Shown: positions 11,091 through 22,689, counted from the stretch's first letter. The stretch is DNA of 64,000 bases from Amaurobius ferox (GCA_951213105.1 OX578146.1:112820127-112884126), one strand, 5' to 3'. Translations and numbers: made by a program. Notes: generated by a model from the letters alone, not told the origin.

Positions 11091-11463
11091 CCCCTCAGAG
11101 CAAAGATCGTCACATGTGTGACAGTGACGTTGTACTCACGTGAAACCTGGGTCACAATGTGAAATCATATTTGTGACTTCTATGCGACGTTACGTATTAG
11201 TAACTTTGTAACTTCATTGTGACTATATTCTGTGACGTTTCCACAATGTAATTAACACATAACAATGTGACGATATTACAATGACAATGTGATGTCACAA
11301 ACAAGTTAATATGCGACGTCACAAACGACCATGAAAATGACCAAAATGACTTCGCTGTGACTTCAATATGACATTGACGAGACGTACTGAGACGTCCTGT
11401 GACGTCCCAAAGTCACAGTGTGACGTAAATCTTACGTCACTGTGAATAAAAATGCTGTTAGGG
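11091..11463 (-). mobile_element. MITE rich in TGACGTCA-like motifs, copy 1
   Basis: A 373-bp sequence with ends CCCCTCAGAGCA and TGCTGTTAGGG, repeated in opposite orientation at 42823-43191. The ends form a short imperfect inverted repeat. The body is packed with GTGAC/GTCAC and (T)GACGTC(A) motifs at short intervals. No coding capacity. Confidence 0.7.
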
Positions 11464-12377
11464 ATATGAGCACATTAAGGCATTAAAAGAAATTAACTAT
11501 TATTTTCTTTCATCACAACAATAAATTTATTCCTTTGGCTGTAAAAAAAGTAACAGTTTAGCAGCAATAGCAACTGCAGCTGATGATGCGGGGGATGCAA
11601 AGGAGATCAAAATAATTGGTGCTTCTATTTTATATATTCATACAATTACTACAAGAACTCAATTTAAAAGGGCATTTAGTTTGAGAAAGACATATCCACT
11701 CAAGTTATCATGTTAAAGCAATTCAGAAGCGCGAAAAAGAGCTTCATAATTAAATGTACCACACAACTGCAAAAGCAAATGTTTGCTCCCAAGTGAAATT
11801 CCTAAATGTATTTTTTCTCTTTCCTTTAATTCACCGACGACAGCGTTTTCTCTGTTTATTCGAGAATATTCAAATATCTCCCCATAGGTGCATTCTAAGA
11901 TGAGTGAGTTTTCATGCATTCCGGTTTTGGGCTTTTGGGAGATGTTCCAGAATTGCCTTGATGAATGGCCATCCTACATGGCCTACATTTTAAGGTGTGC
12001 ATTGTTTGCGCCGGAGACGGAATATTTGAAAGCTGTCTTTGAAAAGTTTGAAACAATTAGTAGGGACTCTTGCTTCTTTATTCGATAACATTGGTTTGAT
12101 TTAACTCGTCCTGTCCTATCAGCCACATAAGTCTGCATTTGATTTTTCAGGACCCACGTCAGACATATATGGCTGACATTTTCTATTTCAGTCGAAGCTG
12201 CAAGAACAGTACAGCGTTGACAATATGAAAGAATTTTCGTTAAAAGTATAACCCTTCGTGGTATGCTTGAGGAAATTTTCGTGGTCTTATGAGAAACAAT
12301 AAGCGAAAAATTGATATTTTTGTCATTTCCTCTTCCATCAGAAATTTTTTTGTAGATTTTAATTTCCAAAGCTTTTT
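11464..12377. other. gene-free stretch
   Basis: No gene recognised. Parts of 11830-11960 resemble the repeat at 19880-19990. The remaining open frames have no motif. Confidence 0.35.
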
Positions 12378-13330
12378 ACTTTACTTATATACATAATGTA
12401 TAAGGAAAGTATTGTGACGGGGTTGAAAATTCGAATTCGAGTTTTCGACGAGAGAGCACGTTTCAAGCATCCCTGTACACGAATCAAACATTTTTGAAGT
12501 GATGTCTGTGTATGTGTGTGTGTGTGTGTGTGAAAGTATGTCCGTGTGTGTGTGTGTGTGTGTCAGTGAGTCTGTGGAGACGATAACTGACGAACGAATG
12601 GACCGATTCGAACGAAATTTGGTACAAAAATCACAATCTGTAAACACTGAAAGCCTATTGTTTTTATATGTAATCGAATGTTCAGAACTCCCCCTAAACT
12701 TTCGAGTGAAATTTTGAAAAAATCGTCAAAAAATCAAAACCGCTAATAAAGTTACGCAAGTAGATATTTCTTATGTAATTTTTTATTAGAAAAAGATTGA
12801 CATAAATTTTAGAACGCTAACATCAATCGTTCTCGAGATATTGCACATATGTCAAAAAAATTATCATAAAGTTATATAAAATAAAAAAAAAAATTTCCTA
12901 TTGAGAAACATGTTCACTTTTCATATGTAATATCATGCGATAAATTGGGTGACATCATTCTAGTGGATCTAGCTCGTTCCATTCATGAAAAAATATACTT
13001 TGAGTAATATTTTTGCATTTGAACGCCAATAGTCATTTATCTGCTGTAAGAATAACTTATTTCTCTGTCCATAACGCTTGGCTAGATTTTGGCGACGAAT
13101 TTGGCGAAATGTCGCCAACTTGGCGACATTTTAAATTGTTGCTAAATTAACAAAAATCTCGCCAAATTGATAAAAATGACGCTAAATCAATGAAAATGAT
13201 GACTAATTGAAGAAAATTCAATATCTTGGAAAGAATATAAGTACCTACTATAAGAATAACACTGTTTTAACTGTAAAAGTAGTAAATTCATTGTATTATA
13301 TAAGGAAAGTCATGTGTTGCCCACATAAGA
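12378..13330 (+). mobile_element. HLE-A copy 3
   Basis: Complete copy: 5' palindrome 12378-12410, two (TG)n tracts at about 12506-12562, TTGGCGA block at 13080-13200, inner TATATAAGGAAAGT and the 3' hairpin ending CACATAAGA at 13330. A T-run follows. Confidence 0.7.
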
Positions 13331-14150
13331 TTTTTACTTTTAATATACAGATGCATAAATTTCAGCTAAAACAGTTAGTATGGAACATAATATAACTGAT
13401 ATTACAGAGCCCTACCATTCTCTCTCAACAATTTCCTCTAATTTTACACGTGAGTGAAATGAGATATAAAGTAAACTATGTGATAGAGTGAATTTCATTA
13501 GGTAAACATTTCTCTCCCATCTGTCCGCCTGCAGTACTTGCGTTCTAAAATATTCAGACAACTCAGCTTATGCATTGTAAATATTTTTAACACGTTAAGC
13601 GCGGCGTCAGTCTGTGGGGACTGACAGTGAACTTTTCGTTTGGGTGGCATCGGTCCTTGGGACAGGTAGTATCAAGGTTAAAAAATCTGATGTGGGCAGC
13701 ACATGACTTTCCCTGCAGACTTAAATTCAGATTTTCTTTATTTCTTAAATAATTCATTAGACTGATTTTAATTGCACCAAATAACACTAAATTTGCATTT
13801 TTAATTCAATTTTTGTTTTTATTTTGTAATTGGACATTTTTCCGATAGCGACGTAACAAAAATGCAAGAAATCTCAAATATATTGAGAACGGTTAGTCCT
13901 AAAGTATAATGGAGTGTGTTATATTCTTTTCCTCGTCAAAAACTGCGTATAAAACAAGAATTTAATTGATACATTTCAGCAAACATAGCCTTTTTTACTT
14001 TCCCTGCAATACATGGCAATGTATAGGGAAAGTATTGGAATCATGCCGAAAATCGCAACTCGAGTTTTCGACAGATCTACACGTTTCGAGACCTCTAGAA
14101 TACGAAAAAACCATTTTTAGCGTGACGTCTGTGTGTGTGTCTGTCTATCT

Positions 14151-14904
14151 GTGTGTCTACCTGTGCAGATTTTGTATCCACTCTAACTAAAAAACTAATT
14201 GACCGATTTTCATAAAATTTGGTAGGTAAGTCACTTGTGGGCGAATCTGGTGCTGATTAGTTTTGGGTACGATTGGGGATAAAAGAACCCGTCTTTTTTT
14301 GCGAAAAGGCCCGCAAAAGCTTGTATCCACTCTAGCTAAAAATCCAATGGATCGAATTTCACAAAATTTGGTAGATAAGTCCTTTGTAGATCACCCTGGT
14401 GCTGATTCGATTTTGGTACGATTCGGAAAAAAATAACCTGCCTTTTTTTGCAAAATGGCCCGCAGAAATCTTCAAAATTTAAAATAAGAAACTACGTACG
14501 CTCAAATATATCCATTAAAAGCTTGTTGTGTGTCTGCCTGTGCAGATTTTGTATCCACTCTAACTAAAAAACTAATTGACCGATTTTCATAAAATTTGGT
14601 AGGTAAGTCACTTGTGGGCGAATCTGGTGCTGATTAGTTTTGGGTACGATTGGGGATAAAAGAACCCGTCTTTTTTTGCGAAATGGCCCGCAAAAGCTTG
14701 TATCCACTCTAGCTAAAAATCTAATGGATCGAATTTCACAAAATTTGGTAGATAAGTCCTTTGTAGATCACCCTGGTGCTGATTCGATTTTGGTACGATT
14801 TGGAAAAAAAAACCCTGCCTTTTTTTGCAAAAACGCCCGCAGAAATCTTCAAAATTTAAAATAAGAAACTACGTACGCTCAAATATATCCATTAAAAGCT
14901 TGTT
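14151..14904 (+). repeat. 377-bp tandem duplication inside HLE-B
   Basis: The block from about 14151 to 14527 is repeated at about 14528-14904 with only a few differences. CTGTGCAGAT lies at 14161 and again at 14538. The near identity implies a recent event. Each unit contains two diverged 170-bp sub-repeats. Confidence 0.85.
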
Positions 14905-15089
14905 TTATACGTAATTTTTAATAAGACCAACCTCATTACACTCACTGAATAAGACCAACCTCATTACACTAGGACTAGCCGTTCTCGAGATATTTTAGTT
15001 TTTTCGTATTTCTCTACGCCACCTTTGAAAATAAGTGCAGTTACCAAATGAGAACGAAAATTGATTTAAAAGTGAATTAAATTTAATAA

Positions 15090-15878
15090 AAAAAATCTGA
15101 TGTGGGCAGCACATGACTTTCCCTGCAGACTTATATGCATGTTCTCTTTATTTTAATTAAATTTATTCCACTTTTAATTCAATTTTCGTTCTCATTCGGT
15201 AACCGGACTTATTTTCTAAGGTGGCGTAGAGAAAATACGAAAAACTAAAATATCTCGAGAACGGCTAGTCCTACTATAATGGGGTTGGTCTTATTCTTTT
15301 CTTCGCTAAAAATTACGTATTAAACAAGCATTTAATGGATGTATTTGAGCATACGTAGTTCTCTAGTTTAGATTTGGACGATTTTTGCGGGCCATTCTGC
15401 AAAAAAAGGCAGGTTATTTTTTTCTGAATCGTACCAAAATCTAATCAGCACCAGGGCAACCTATACGTGACTCATCTATCGAATTTTGTGAAATTCGGTC
15501 CATTAGTTTTTCAATTACAGTGGATACAAGCTTTTGCGGGCCATTTCACAAAAAAGGCGGGTTCTTTTATTCCGAATCGTACCCAAAACTAATCAGCACC
15601 AGCCCCGCCCACAAGTGACTTACCTACAAAATTTTGTGAAATTCGGTCCATTAGTTTTTTAGTTAGAGTGGATACAAAATCTGTACAGACAGACACACAG
15701 ACACACAGACACACAGACTGACACACAGACAGACACACACACAGACGTCACGCTAAAAATGGTTTTTTCGTATTCTAGAGGTCTCGAAACGTGTAGATCC
15801 GTCGAAAACTCGAGTTGCGATTTTCGGCATGATTCCAATACTTTCCCTATACATTACCATGTATTGCAGGGAAAGTAA
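15090..15878 (-). mobile_element. HLE-B inner copy
   Basis: Complete minus-strand copy: 3' hairpin at 15092-15112, inner motif GACTTTCCCTGCAGAC, two internal 170-bp units, (CA)-rich tract 15690-15745 and 5' palindrome 15839-15878. It is flanked only by A-runs of the host HLE-B and shows no obvious target duplication. Confidence 0.75.
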
Positions 15879-16580
15879 AAAAGAGAACGTGGATATAAGT
15901 CTGCAGGGAAAGTCATGTGCTGTCCACATCAGATTTTTTTTTAGATTTTGGCTATTTTTGCGGGCCATTTCGTAAAAAAAGGCAAGTTGTCATTTTTCGA
16001 ATCGTACCAAAATCGAATCAGCAACCGAGAGTCTCATAAGTAACTTATCTACCAAATATTGTGAAATTTGGTCAATTAGTATTTTATCTAGGGTGGATAC
16101 ATGAAATTTCTGCGGGCCATTTCGTAAAAAGAGGCGGGTTCTCCTTTTCCGACTCGTACTTAATTCTAATCAGCAGCAGAGTATCCAACAAGTAACTTAT
16201 CTACCAAATTTTGTGAAATTGGTAAAGTTGTATTCTAGCTAGAGCGGATAAATGAAATTTTTACAGGCCATTTCACAAAAAAAAGGCGGGTTCTGTTTCT
16301 ACGAATCGCACCAAAAACTAATCCGCGCCAGGGTCATATCCAAGTGACTTGCCTACCAAATTTTATGAAATTCGGTCCATTAGTTTTTGAGTTAGAGTGG
16401 ATACGCACAGACACACAGACATACACACAGATACACACGCGCACACAGACGTCACGTTAAAAATAGTTTTTTCGTATTCTAGAGTTCTCGAAACGTGTAG
16501 ATCCGTCGAAAACTCGAGTTGGAATTTTCGACATGATTCCGATACTTTTTCTATACGTTACCATGTATTGCAGGGAATGT

Positions 16581-17154
16581 AAAAATAAATGTTACAATTT
16601 TAATGGAGTTTATTAAAACATTCTAAGCAAAGATGTGGTTTGGTTTTACACATATTACAAAAAGTGACGACCTGTTTGTTTAACTCTCTGTCTGTATTGC
16701 GCCCGAATATTTTTGCGCCATTCGTATAGTCGAAACGGACAGTGAAATACAATCGTCACCTCGACGTGTGTGTTATCTTCTGTTTATACGTTATGAGCAA
16801 ACACCTCACCGAGTCTTCGCTGCTATGTGCCGCCTGAACTGTAGGCAGAGCAAGAACAGCTAGCTCCACGTTCATCGTGCTAATTACTAAACCAGCCCTG
16901 TAAAATAATATGCGACACCTAAAATAAAGCAATTACTTTATGACCCGCTAGACCCCCCCTACCAAAACGTATCTGTCAGACGAATAGTGAAACTTGCTGT
17001 ATTTTGAATAAAGCATATTAAATTAATAATTCATACAAATGATTGGGTACTATCATAAACATGTATTTTAATGTTTAGATATATTGAACTTGGCGACAAT
17101 TGAAGACGTTTCTAATTTGGCGATATTTCGCCAAAGTTTTCTCCAAGTACGACA
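16581..17154. other. gene-free stretch
   Basis: No gene recognised. TTGGCGA/TCGCCAA motifs at 17090-17135 recall the internal block of HLE-A. Confidence 0.4.
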
Positions 17155-17162
17155 GACGAACA

Positions 17163-17462
17163 GGCAGGGGGCGCGATATCTCAGCGGTTAGAGTGCGGGA
17201 ATTCCACTTGGACAGCCCGGGTTCGATTCCCGCCTCTGCCAAAACTGCAGCTGTGTTCACGCGGAGTACGATCACGTTAAACATGTGTGGCCGTAAGTCC
17301 TTCGGAGAGATTGGTGGTAGGGGACGGAGGGTACGGACGACTGTGAATGCCCCCCCCCCCCTCCCAACTGGGTTCCGGTCTAAATTGGGTGACACTTCCC
17401 GGCCGTCCAAACAGATACCTTATACCGTTCTGGTAGGTCCGATGATCTGGGCCGAAGAAGAA
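17163..17462 (+). mobile_element. SINE with tRNA-like head (head 1)
   Basis: The first 75 nt resemble a tRNA, with an A-box-like TCTCAGCGGTTAGAGTG and a B box GGGTTCGATTCC (17219-17230). GGCAGGG and TCTGCC can form an acceptor stem. After position 17241 comes the shared tail (GTACGATCACGTTAAACATG, then AATTGGGTGACACTTCC), ending in a GAA repeat. The flanks GACGAACAGGCA (17155-17166) and GACGGACAGGCA (17463-17474) are an 11/12 target duplication; its GGCA overlaps the first bases of the SINE. Confidence 0.8.
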
Positions 17463-17474
17463 GACGGACAGGCA

Positions 17475-18727
17475 ATGATATTGGCTTGTATATGTTTAGT
17501 CCCTCAAGCAGTATAGACCATGCATAAGCAAAGTGGAGTGGGCATGGAAGGGGGGGGGGGTCCTGTTTGTTGGTGGAAAAATTACATTGATTCTCCATAC
17601 GGTTTATATTGGAAAATAAATTTCTGCACTGTAAATCAAACTTTCAGCCGTCCCCATTCCGAGATCTTAGCTACGTCTATAGCCAGCGGTTGAGATTGGC
17701 AATTAACATCAGTTTGATAGTCTTATCAGTGGAACCAATTCTCTTGCCAGTTACTTCGCCGGACCAATCAGAATACATGTCATGTATACCTATACATGTA
17801 TATCTATAGATGTACATCTATACATGCATGTGAATCATGTGCATGACGCACCATGTGATTCACTTAATGATATATTTCATAGATAAATTGCTCTATAAAG
17901 AAGGTATATTTTTACAATGATTAATATAGCATCACCAATCTAATTCAAAGCTAAATATTTCAGCGAGCACAAAATTTCGTTTTCTAAAAACATTTCTCGC
18001 TTTGAATGAAAGCTATTACAAACTGCGAAAGCAAACAGCGTACAATTTATACACCATACAATAAATACCTTCTTCCATTTCGCCTGTAAATACCTGGCGT
18101 CATTTTTTCCATTCTTGCTACCTTCCACTTTTTTTCGTTTATTTGTAATTTTAGTCCCTTTCTCCCTTGATAGTTTTTTTTTGACGAACTTAACTCGTAT
18201 GGCTCCCGAAACCAATTGGGTTTTTTCATATTTGAATTTAAATTTTTTTCCGTTTCGTTTTTTTTATTTTCCAATTTTTTCAAATTATATTTTATAGTTG
18301 ATTTCTTGCGTCACTGTTTTTTTTTTTTTTAAGTTTTCTCTCTATTTAGTGGTTTCTATTCATCTGTTTATGCAGTTTTCTTACTCCCTTATTTTCTTCT
18401 TTATTTCCTCTGTAGTTTTATTTGTTCGTTGTTACATGCCTGTCATTTTGGATTTTTCTTCATGTCTTCTCACGGTGTTGGCAACTTCTTTTCTTCTACC
18501 ATCAACCACGTATGCCATTCACTCTCAGTTAGTAACTTCACGTGAGTGAGGTCATGCTTCTTGTCGGTTTTAAAGATAAACGCTATTACTTTCCTTCAAA
18601 ACTAATGTTATGATATAAAGACCCCAGGAAGAAAAATTAGTATTCAATTTAATAAATTAAAATTATATTTTAATTTAGATGTATTTATCGTAAACTAACA
18701 AAATAACCTACTATCTCAATGATTATT
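17475..18727. other. gene-free stretch
   Basis: Mostly low-complexity T-rich sequence. A cluster of ACATGTATA-type palindromes lies at 17775-17830. No coding region is supported. Confidence 0.4.
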
Positions 18728-19661
18728 ACTTTCTTTATATACATAATGTATAAGGAAAGTATTGTGACGGGGTCGAAAATTCGAATTCGAGTTTTCGACA
18801 GGAGAGCCCGTTTCAAGCATCCCTGATCACGAATCGAACATTTTTGAAGTGTTGTCTGTGTGTGTGTGAAAGTGTGTGTGTGTGTGTGTGTGTAAAATTA
18901 TGTGTGTGGAGACGATAACTGACAAACGAATAGACCGATTCTAATGAAATTTGGTACACAAATTACAATCCGTAAATACTGGAAGCTTATTGTTTTTATA
19001 CGCTATCGAATGTTTAGAACCCCCCTAAATTTTCGAGTGAAATTTTGAAAAAATCGTCAAAAAATCAAATCGTCTAATAAAGTTACGCAAATAGACATTT
19101 CTTATGTAATTTTTCATTAGAAAACGATTGACATAAATTTTAGAACGCTAACATGAACCGTTCTCGAGATATTGTACAGTTTCCAAAAAAATTATCAAAA
19201 AGTCATATAATAAAAAAAAAATTCCTATTGAGAAACATGTTCACTTTTCATATGTAATACCATGCGATAAATTGGGTGACATCATTCTCGTGTATCTAGC
19301 TTGTTCCATTCATGAAAAAAGGTACTTTGAGTAATAATTTTGCATTTGAACGCCAATAGTCATTTATCTGCTGTAAGAATAACTTATTTCTCCTTCCATA
19401 ACGCTTGGTGAGGTTTTGGCGACGATTTTGGTGGAATGTCGCCAACTTGGCGACTTTTTTAAATGCTGCTAAATTAACGAAGAACTTGCCAAATGGATAA
19501 AAATGACGCTAAATCAATGAAAATAACGACTAATTGACGAAAATTCAATATCTTGGAAAGAATATAAATATCTACTATAAAAATAATCTATTTCATTTTT
19601 ACTGTAAAAGTAGTAAATTCATTGCATTATATAAGGAAAGTCATTTGTTGCCCACATCAGA
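18728..19661 (+). mobile_element. HLE-A copy 4
   Basis: 5' palindrome 18728-18760, (TG)n at about 18856-18905, TTGGCGA block at 19400-19520, inner motif and 3' hairpin ending CACATCAGA at about 19661, then a T-run. Confidence 0.7.
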
Positions 19662-19879
19662 TTTTTTATCTATAAATTTGAATTAAACCCTGTGTTGCTC
19701 ATAATATCGCAACAATTAATAGACCAGTTTAATTATTTATTTATTTGCGAAGCTTTTATTTATCGCGCTGTACTGCAGCAGAATTGGAGCGATCATTTGA
19801 TAATATATCATACTATCTCAACGCCCAATTTTATTTGTATATCAGATACCTAAATTCAAAAGTATTTCCACCATTATCT

Positions 19880-20030
19880 AATTCACTTACTACAGCGTAT
19901 TGTTCCCTGTTTATTGGGAACTTTTCAAATGGTTTCCACAAGGCGAGCGCATTCCAGGACACATTTTCTTTTATTTAAGGTTTCGAATGACTTTAAGGGA
20001 CGGCTCAGGATTGCGCCGAATGGTAGTGGC
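19880..20030 (+). repeat. dispersed repeat fragment
   Basis: GAGCGCATTCC and CTCAGGATTGCG in the same order and spacing as in 8710-8800. Family unknown. Confidence 0.4.
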
Positions 20031-20284
20031 CCACATTTAGAAGATCTTATATTTTCCTTGACGAGATGCAATATCGGCAGCAGATCTCTAAAATTTCTTG
20101 ACTATTAGAGGGGCTTTTTTCTTCTGCTATTAAAAAAAATGTGATTCGTTTAAAATAATGATAGCGTTGAGAAGCCTCCTCGAGAAGTGTGGGCGTGTTT
20201 TCAGGATACAAAGATAAGTCTGAATTTCTGGATAATCAACGTTTTTGTTTAAAACGCCAATAAACGCAAACAGCCATAGCAGCA

Positions 20285-20700
20285 TTCCAATATTGGCCGA
20301 CAATATTGGGCTATTATTAAAATGTAGGTATTTGCTTGTATTGGTCAGATATTGTCTGCCAATAATGGGCCAAAATTGGCTGTCCATTTATAGCTAATTT
20401 TGGCATGTCAACTTACACCCAATATTTAGCCATATTTAGCCAATATTTAGGACAATATTGGGCTACATTGGAAATATTTACAATGCAATAATGTTTCAAT
20501 ATTGGAACAATATTGTAGTTAAAATATTGTCTGCCATTATATTCCTAATATCGGCATTTCATGAGAAGTATTTCCAACGTAATACCAATAATTAGCTAGT
20601 ATTATCGGCCAATGTATCACAAATATTGGCACTACATTTGGGATATTTTTAATGAAACGCCACGATATACAATATTGGCCTGCTTTTGCATGCTACAAGG
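20285..20700. mobile_element. CCAATATTGG-rich short element
   Basis: At least ten forms of CAATATTGG or its halves occur in about 415 bp, many as self-complementary 10-mers. It interrupts a repeat that is continuous at 54.7 kb. Probably a MITE; no ends are defined with certainty. Confidence 0.45.
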
Positions 20701-20892
20701 AAGGCACAATATACAGGTGAGAACTCTTTAGCTATGATGCAAGATCACACAGTTATGGTCAGGTGCCATAAAACAACAATTAAATGCTCAACTAATTCTC
20801 AAAACAGACGATAATATTCTCGAAACACTGATATATTGCGCAATTCACTTTTATCAATATCACGCCAGCAACCGCTAACTGAATGATGAACG

Positions 20893-20930
20893 TCTTATAT
20901 ATACCCTCTCTAGAAATTGCTAGAAAAATC
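20893..20930 (-). promoter_or_regulatory. HSE-like element plus TATA box (module copy 1)
   Basis: Reading the minus strand: TTTCTAGCAATTTCTAGAG (pentamers of the nTTCnnGAAn kind) is followed a few bases later by GGTATATATAAG. This is the layout of heat-shock promoters. No gene follows within the window; prediction only. Confidence 0.4.
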
Positions 20931-21263
20931 GACGTTATTTGAGAAATTCAAAACCATTCAACACAGTTCAAGTAGTTTCAAAATCTTGCCATAAGTCACT
21001 ATATTAGCGATATTTCGCCAAATTTGTCATCAGGATAAAGCTACCCGGACATTTAAACAGTGAAAATGGTTGATTGTACATGTCGTTTTTTCTCGGTGAT
21101 AGGTAATAAGCCGTGGGGATATTTTTGGTAGTCGTATAATAGTAACAATTGCGAAAACAATATTATAGTATTATAGGTGGCGAGTGTAGAATGTGGCAAG
21201 CAGTACGTACCTTTGTATATTATATATTCCGCATACTAGATATTATGAATGGATTATATTTTA

Positions 21264-22689
21264 CACTGTTCACAACTGAAATCGCAACACCATGATGAAA
21301 TTGATGTATCCTTATGAAATTTACAGAATATAATTCTAACATGGAGATAAGCAAATGATCAAAAAATCACACCTGGAAAATGAAAGCATGGAACTTTATT
21401 GACATTAGATTAATATGGAATAGACCCACCTTGAGCAGCTATGCAAGATTGAATACGACGAGGCATCCCGTTAATGAGATGGTCAATGGTGTGATGAGGG
21501 ATGGCATCCCACACAGCATGCAATTGGGCATGTAACTGAACATGGTTTGCTGGAATTGGGAGTTCTCTTAATCGGCGACCCATGATGTTCCAGATATGTT
21601 CAATTGGCGACAAATTCGGAGAATATGCTGACCAAGGCAGAGTGTCAAAATATTGTATACTATTCATAATTACCCGTGCAGTATGTGGTCTGACATTATC
21701 CTGATGAAAACGCAGCCTAGGCCTGATTGACAGATATGGCTGTACCACAGGTCTGACAATGTCAGAGACGTATCGCTGTGCCGTGATACTGCCAGAAATG
21801 TGGACCAAAGGTGTTCGTCCACCAAATGTTATACCACCCCAAACCATGGTACCACTTAGGGGGGGGGGCTGTGTGGTGACTGATAGAAAAAGTTTCCTGA
21901 TGGCGTTGTTGAAAGCGCCGCCATACGCGAGTACGGCCATCTGGCAAGTCAAAACAGAATCGTGATTCATCCGTGAACAGAATGTTTCGCCATTCTGTCG
22001 ACCAATTGTGTCTCATTTGACACCACTCGAGGCGACGTAACCGGTGAAAACGTTGAAACGGTAGGTGTCGAAAAGCTCATCTACCTCGGAATCCTGTGTC
22101 ATGCAAACGGTTTCGAATTCTTTGCGTCGAAACCACGTTATCTGTAGTGTGGGATAAATGTCATTGCAATACGGTTGCTGTGGCAAACGACTTCCGCTCG
22201 ACGCTTCTCAGAAGCATATGATCTGCACGTGGTGTGGTAGACCTGGAAGCTCCACTATTTGATCTTCGTGTCGTTTCATTGTCTCTCACGAACCGTAACA
22301 CACACCGTTGAACTGTGCTCACATCACAAACCAATAATTCAGCGATCCTTCGAGGGCTCATTCTACCTTCATGTAAAACAATGATTTGTTGCCGTTCCAT
22401 TGACGACAACTGAACGTATGCGGTACGTCGACGTATTCTTGACATACTGTGATTTTTACAACCTGATTTTTACATGATTTTTACAACCTGAAACCAATGA
22501 CGCTACAATTTAGCTATGATGTCGCTCCTCCTTGACCTGGCGCTTTAATGCTGCTCGGCAAGGTGTTACGTTACTATGTGTAACGAAACTGTGATCATTT
22601 GCATATCTCGCCTTGCTGTTTCTATTGCCTGATTTACATAAAACTACACCTACAACTTTATAGTGTTGCGGTTTCAGTTGTGAGCAGTG
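21264..22689 (-). mobile_element. Tc1-like DNA transposon, complete ends
   Basis: 1426 bp bounded by about 30-bp inverted repeats (CACTGTTCACAACTGAAA at the left, CACTGCTCACAACTGAAA at the right) and a TA at each side (21262-21263, 22690-22691). One minus-strand transposase gene fills it but is frame-broken. Both ends are intact, so it could still be mobilised by a transposase supplied in trans. Confidence 0.9.
21410..22445 (-). pseudogene. Tc1-like transposase, frameshifted
   Basis: Transposase of about 340 residues when all segments are counted, the normal Tc1 size. The N-terminal segment (22445-22161) carries the paired helix-turn-helix DNA-binding domain, with LSSMERQQIIVLHEG and then MSPRRIAELLVCDVSTVQR. 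The catalytic domain lies in two overlapping frames: 22016-21762 has the first aspartate in LFTDESRF, and 21970-21410 has the second in HQDNVRPHTARV and the glutamate in LSPIEHIWN. I count 32 residues between the second D and the E. The C-terminus MPRRIQSCIAAQGGSIPY is intact. At least two frame changes separate the parts, so the gene is dead. The start is the ATG at 22445. Confidence 0.9.

Larger units (their letters stand above)
13997..15934 (+). mobile_element. HLE-B middle copy, itself interrupted
   Basis: 5' palindrome ACTTTCCCTGCA...AGGGAAAGT at 13997-14031; 3' end (TGCAGGGAAAGT, hairpin, CATCAGA) at about 15901-15934. Its sequence stops at about 15088 in an A-run and resumes at 15879 with AAAAAGAGAACGTGG, exactly as in the intact copy at 38640. 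The gap is a minus-strand HLE-B. The body also holds a recent 377-bp tandem duplication. Confidence 0.75.
13684..16580 (-). mobile_element. HLE-B outer copy, split by a nested insertion
   Basis: Its 3' end (13684-about 13990) and its body and 5' end (about 15937-16580, palindrome 16545-16580) are both on the minus strand. Joining the two segments restores the order seen in uninterrupted HLE-B copies at 39.2 and 54.3 kb. The interruption is a plus-strand HLE-B at 13997-15934 placed in a T-run. The outer body holds about three units of the 150-170-bp internal repeat that begins near GTATCCACTCTA. Confidence 0.7.
20210..20960 (-). repeat. promoter-module repeat, copy 1, with CCAATATTGG insertion
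   Basis: On the minus strand this shares an extended match with 54640-54985 and, in part, 56740-56960. About 20285-20700 has no counterpart in the 54-kb copy and is filled with CCAATATTGG-like palindromes, so it is probably a separate insertion. The remainder includes a TATA box and heat-shock-like pentamers (see 20893-20930). Confidence 0.55.

Noticed and set aside
12499..12717. Small proteins starting with V-C repeats (also 3687, 7697, 32938)
   Set aside because: They are translations of the (TG)n core and adjacent body of HLE-A copies; the shared residues reflect shared DNA.
17100..17516. 138-codon frame over the SINE
   Set aside because: It spans the tRNA-like SINE and its tail; SINEs are non-coding.
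17831..17863. Possible hairpin around GTGAATCATG / CATGTGATTCAC
   Set aside because: The arms are offset by extra bases and pair poorly beyond eight positions.
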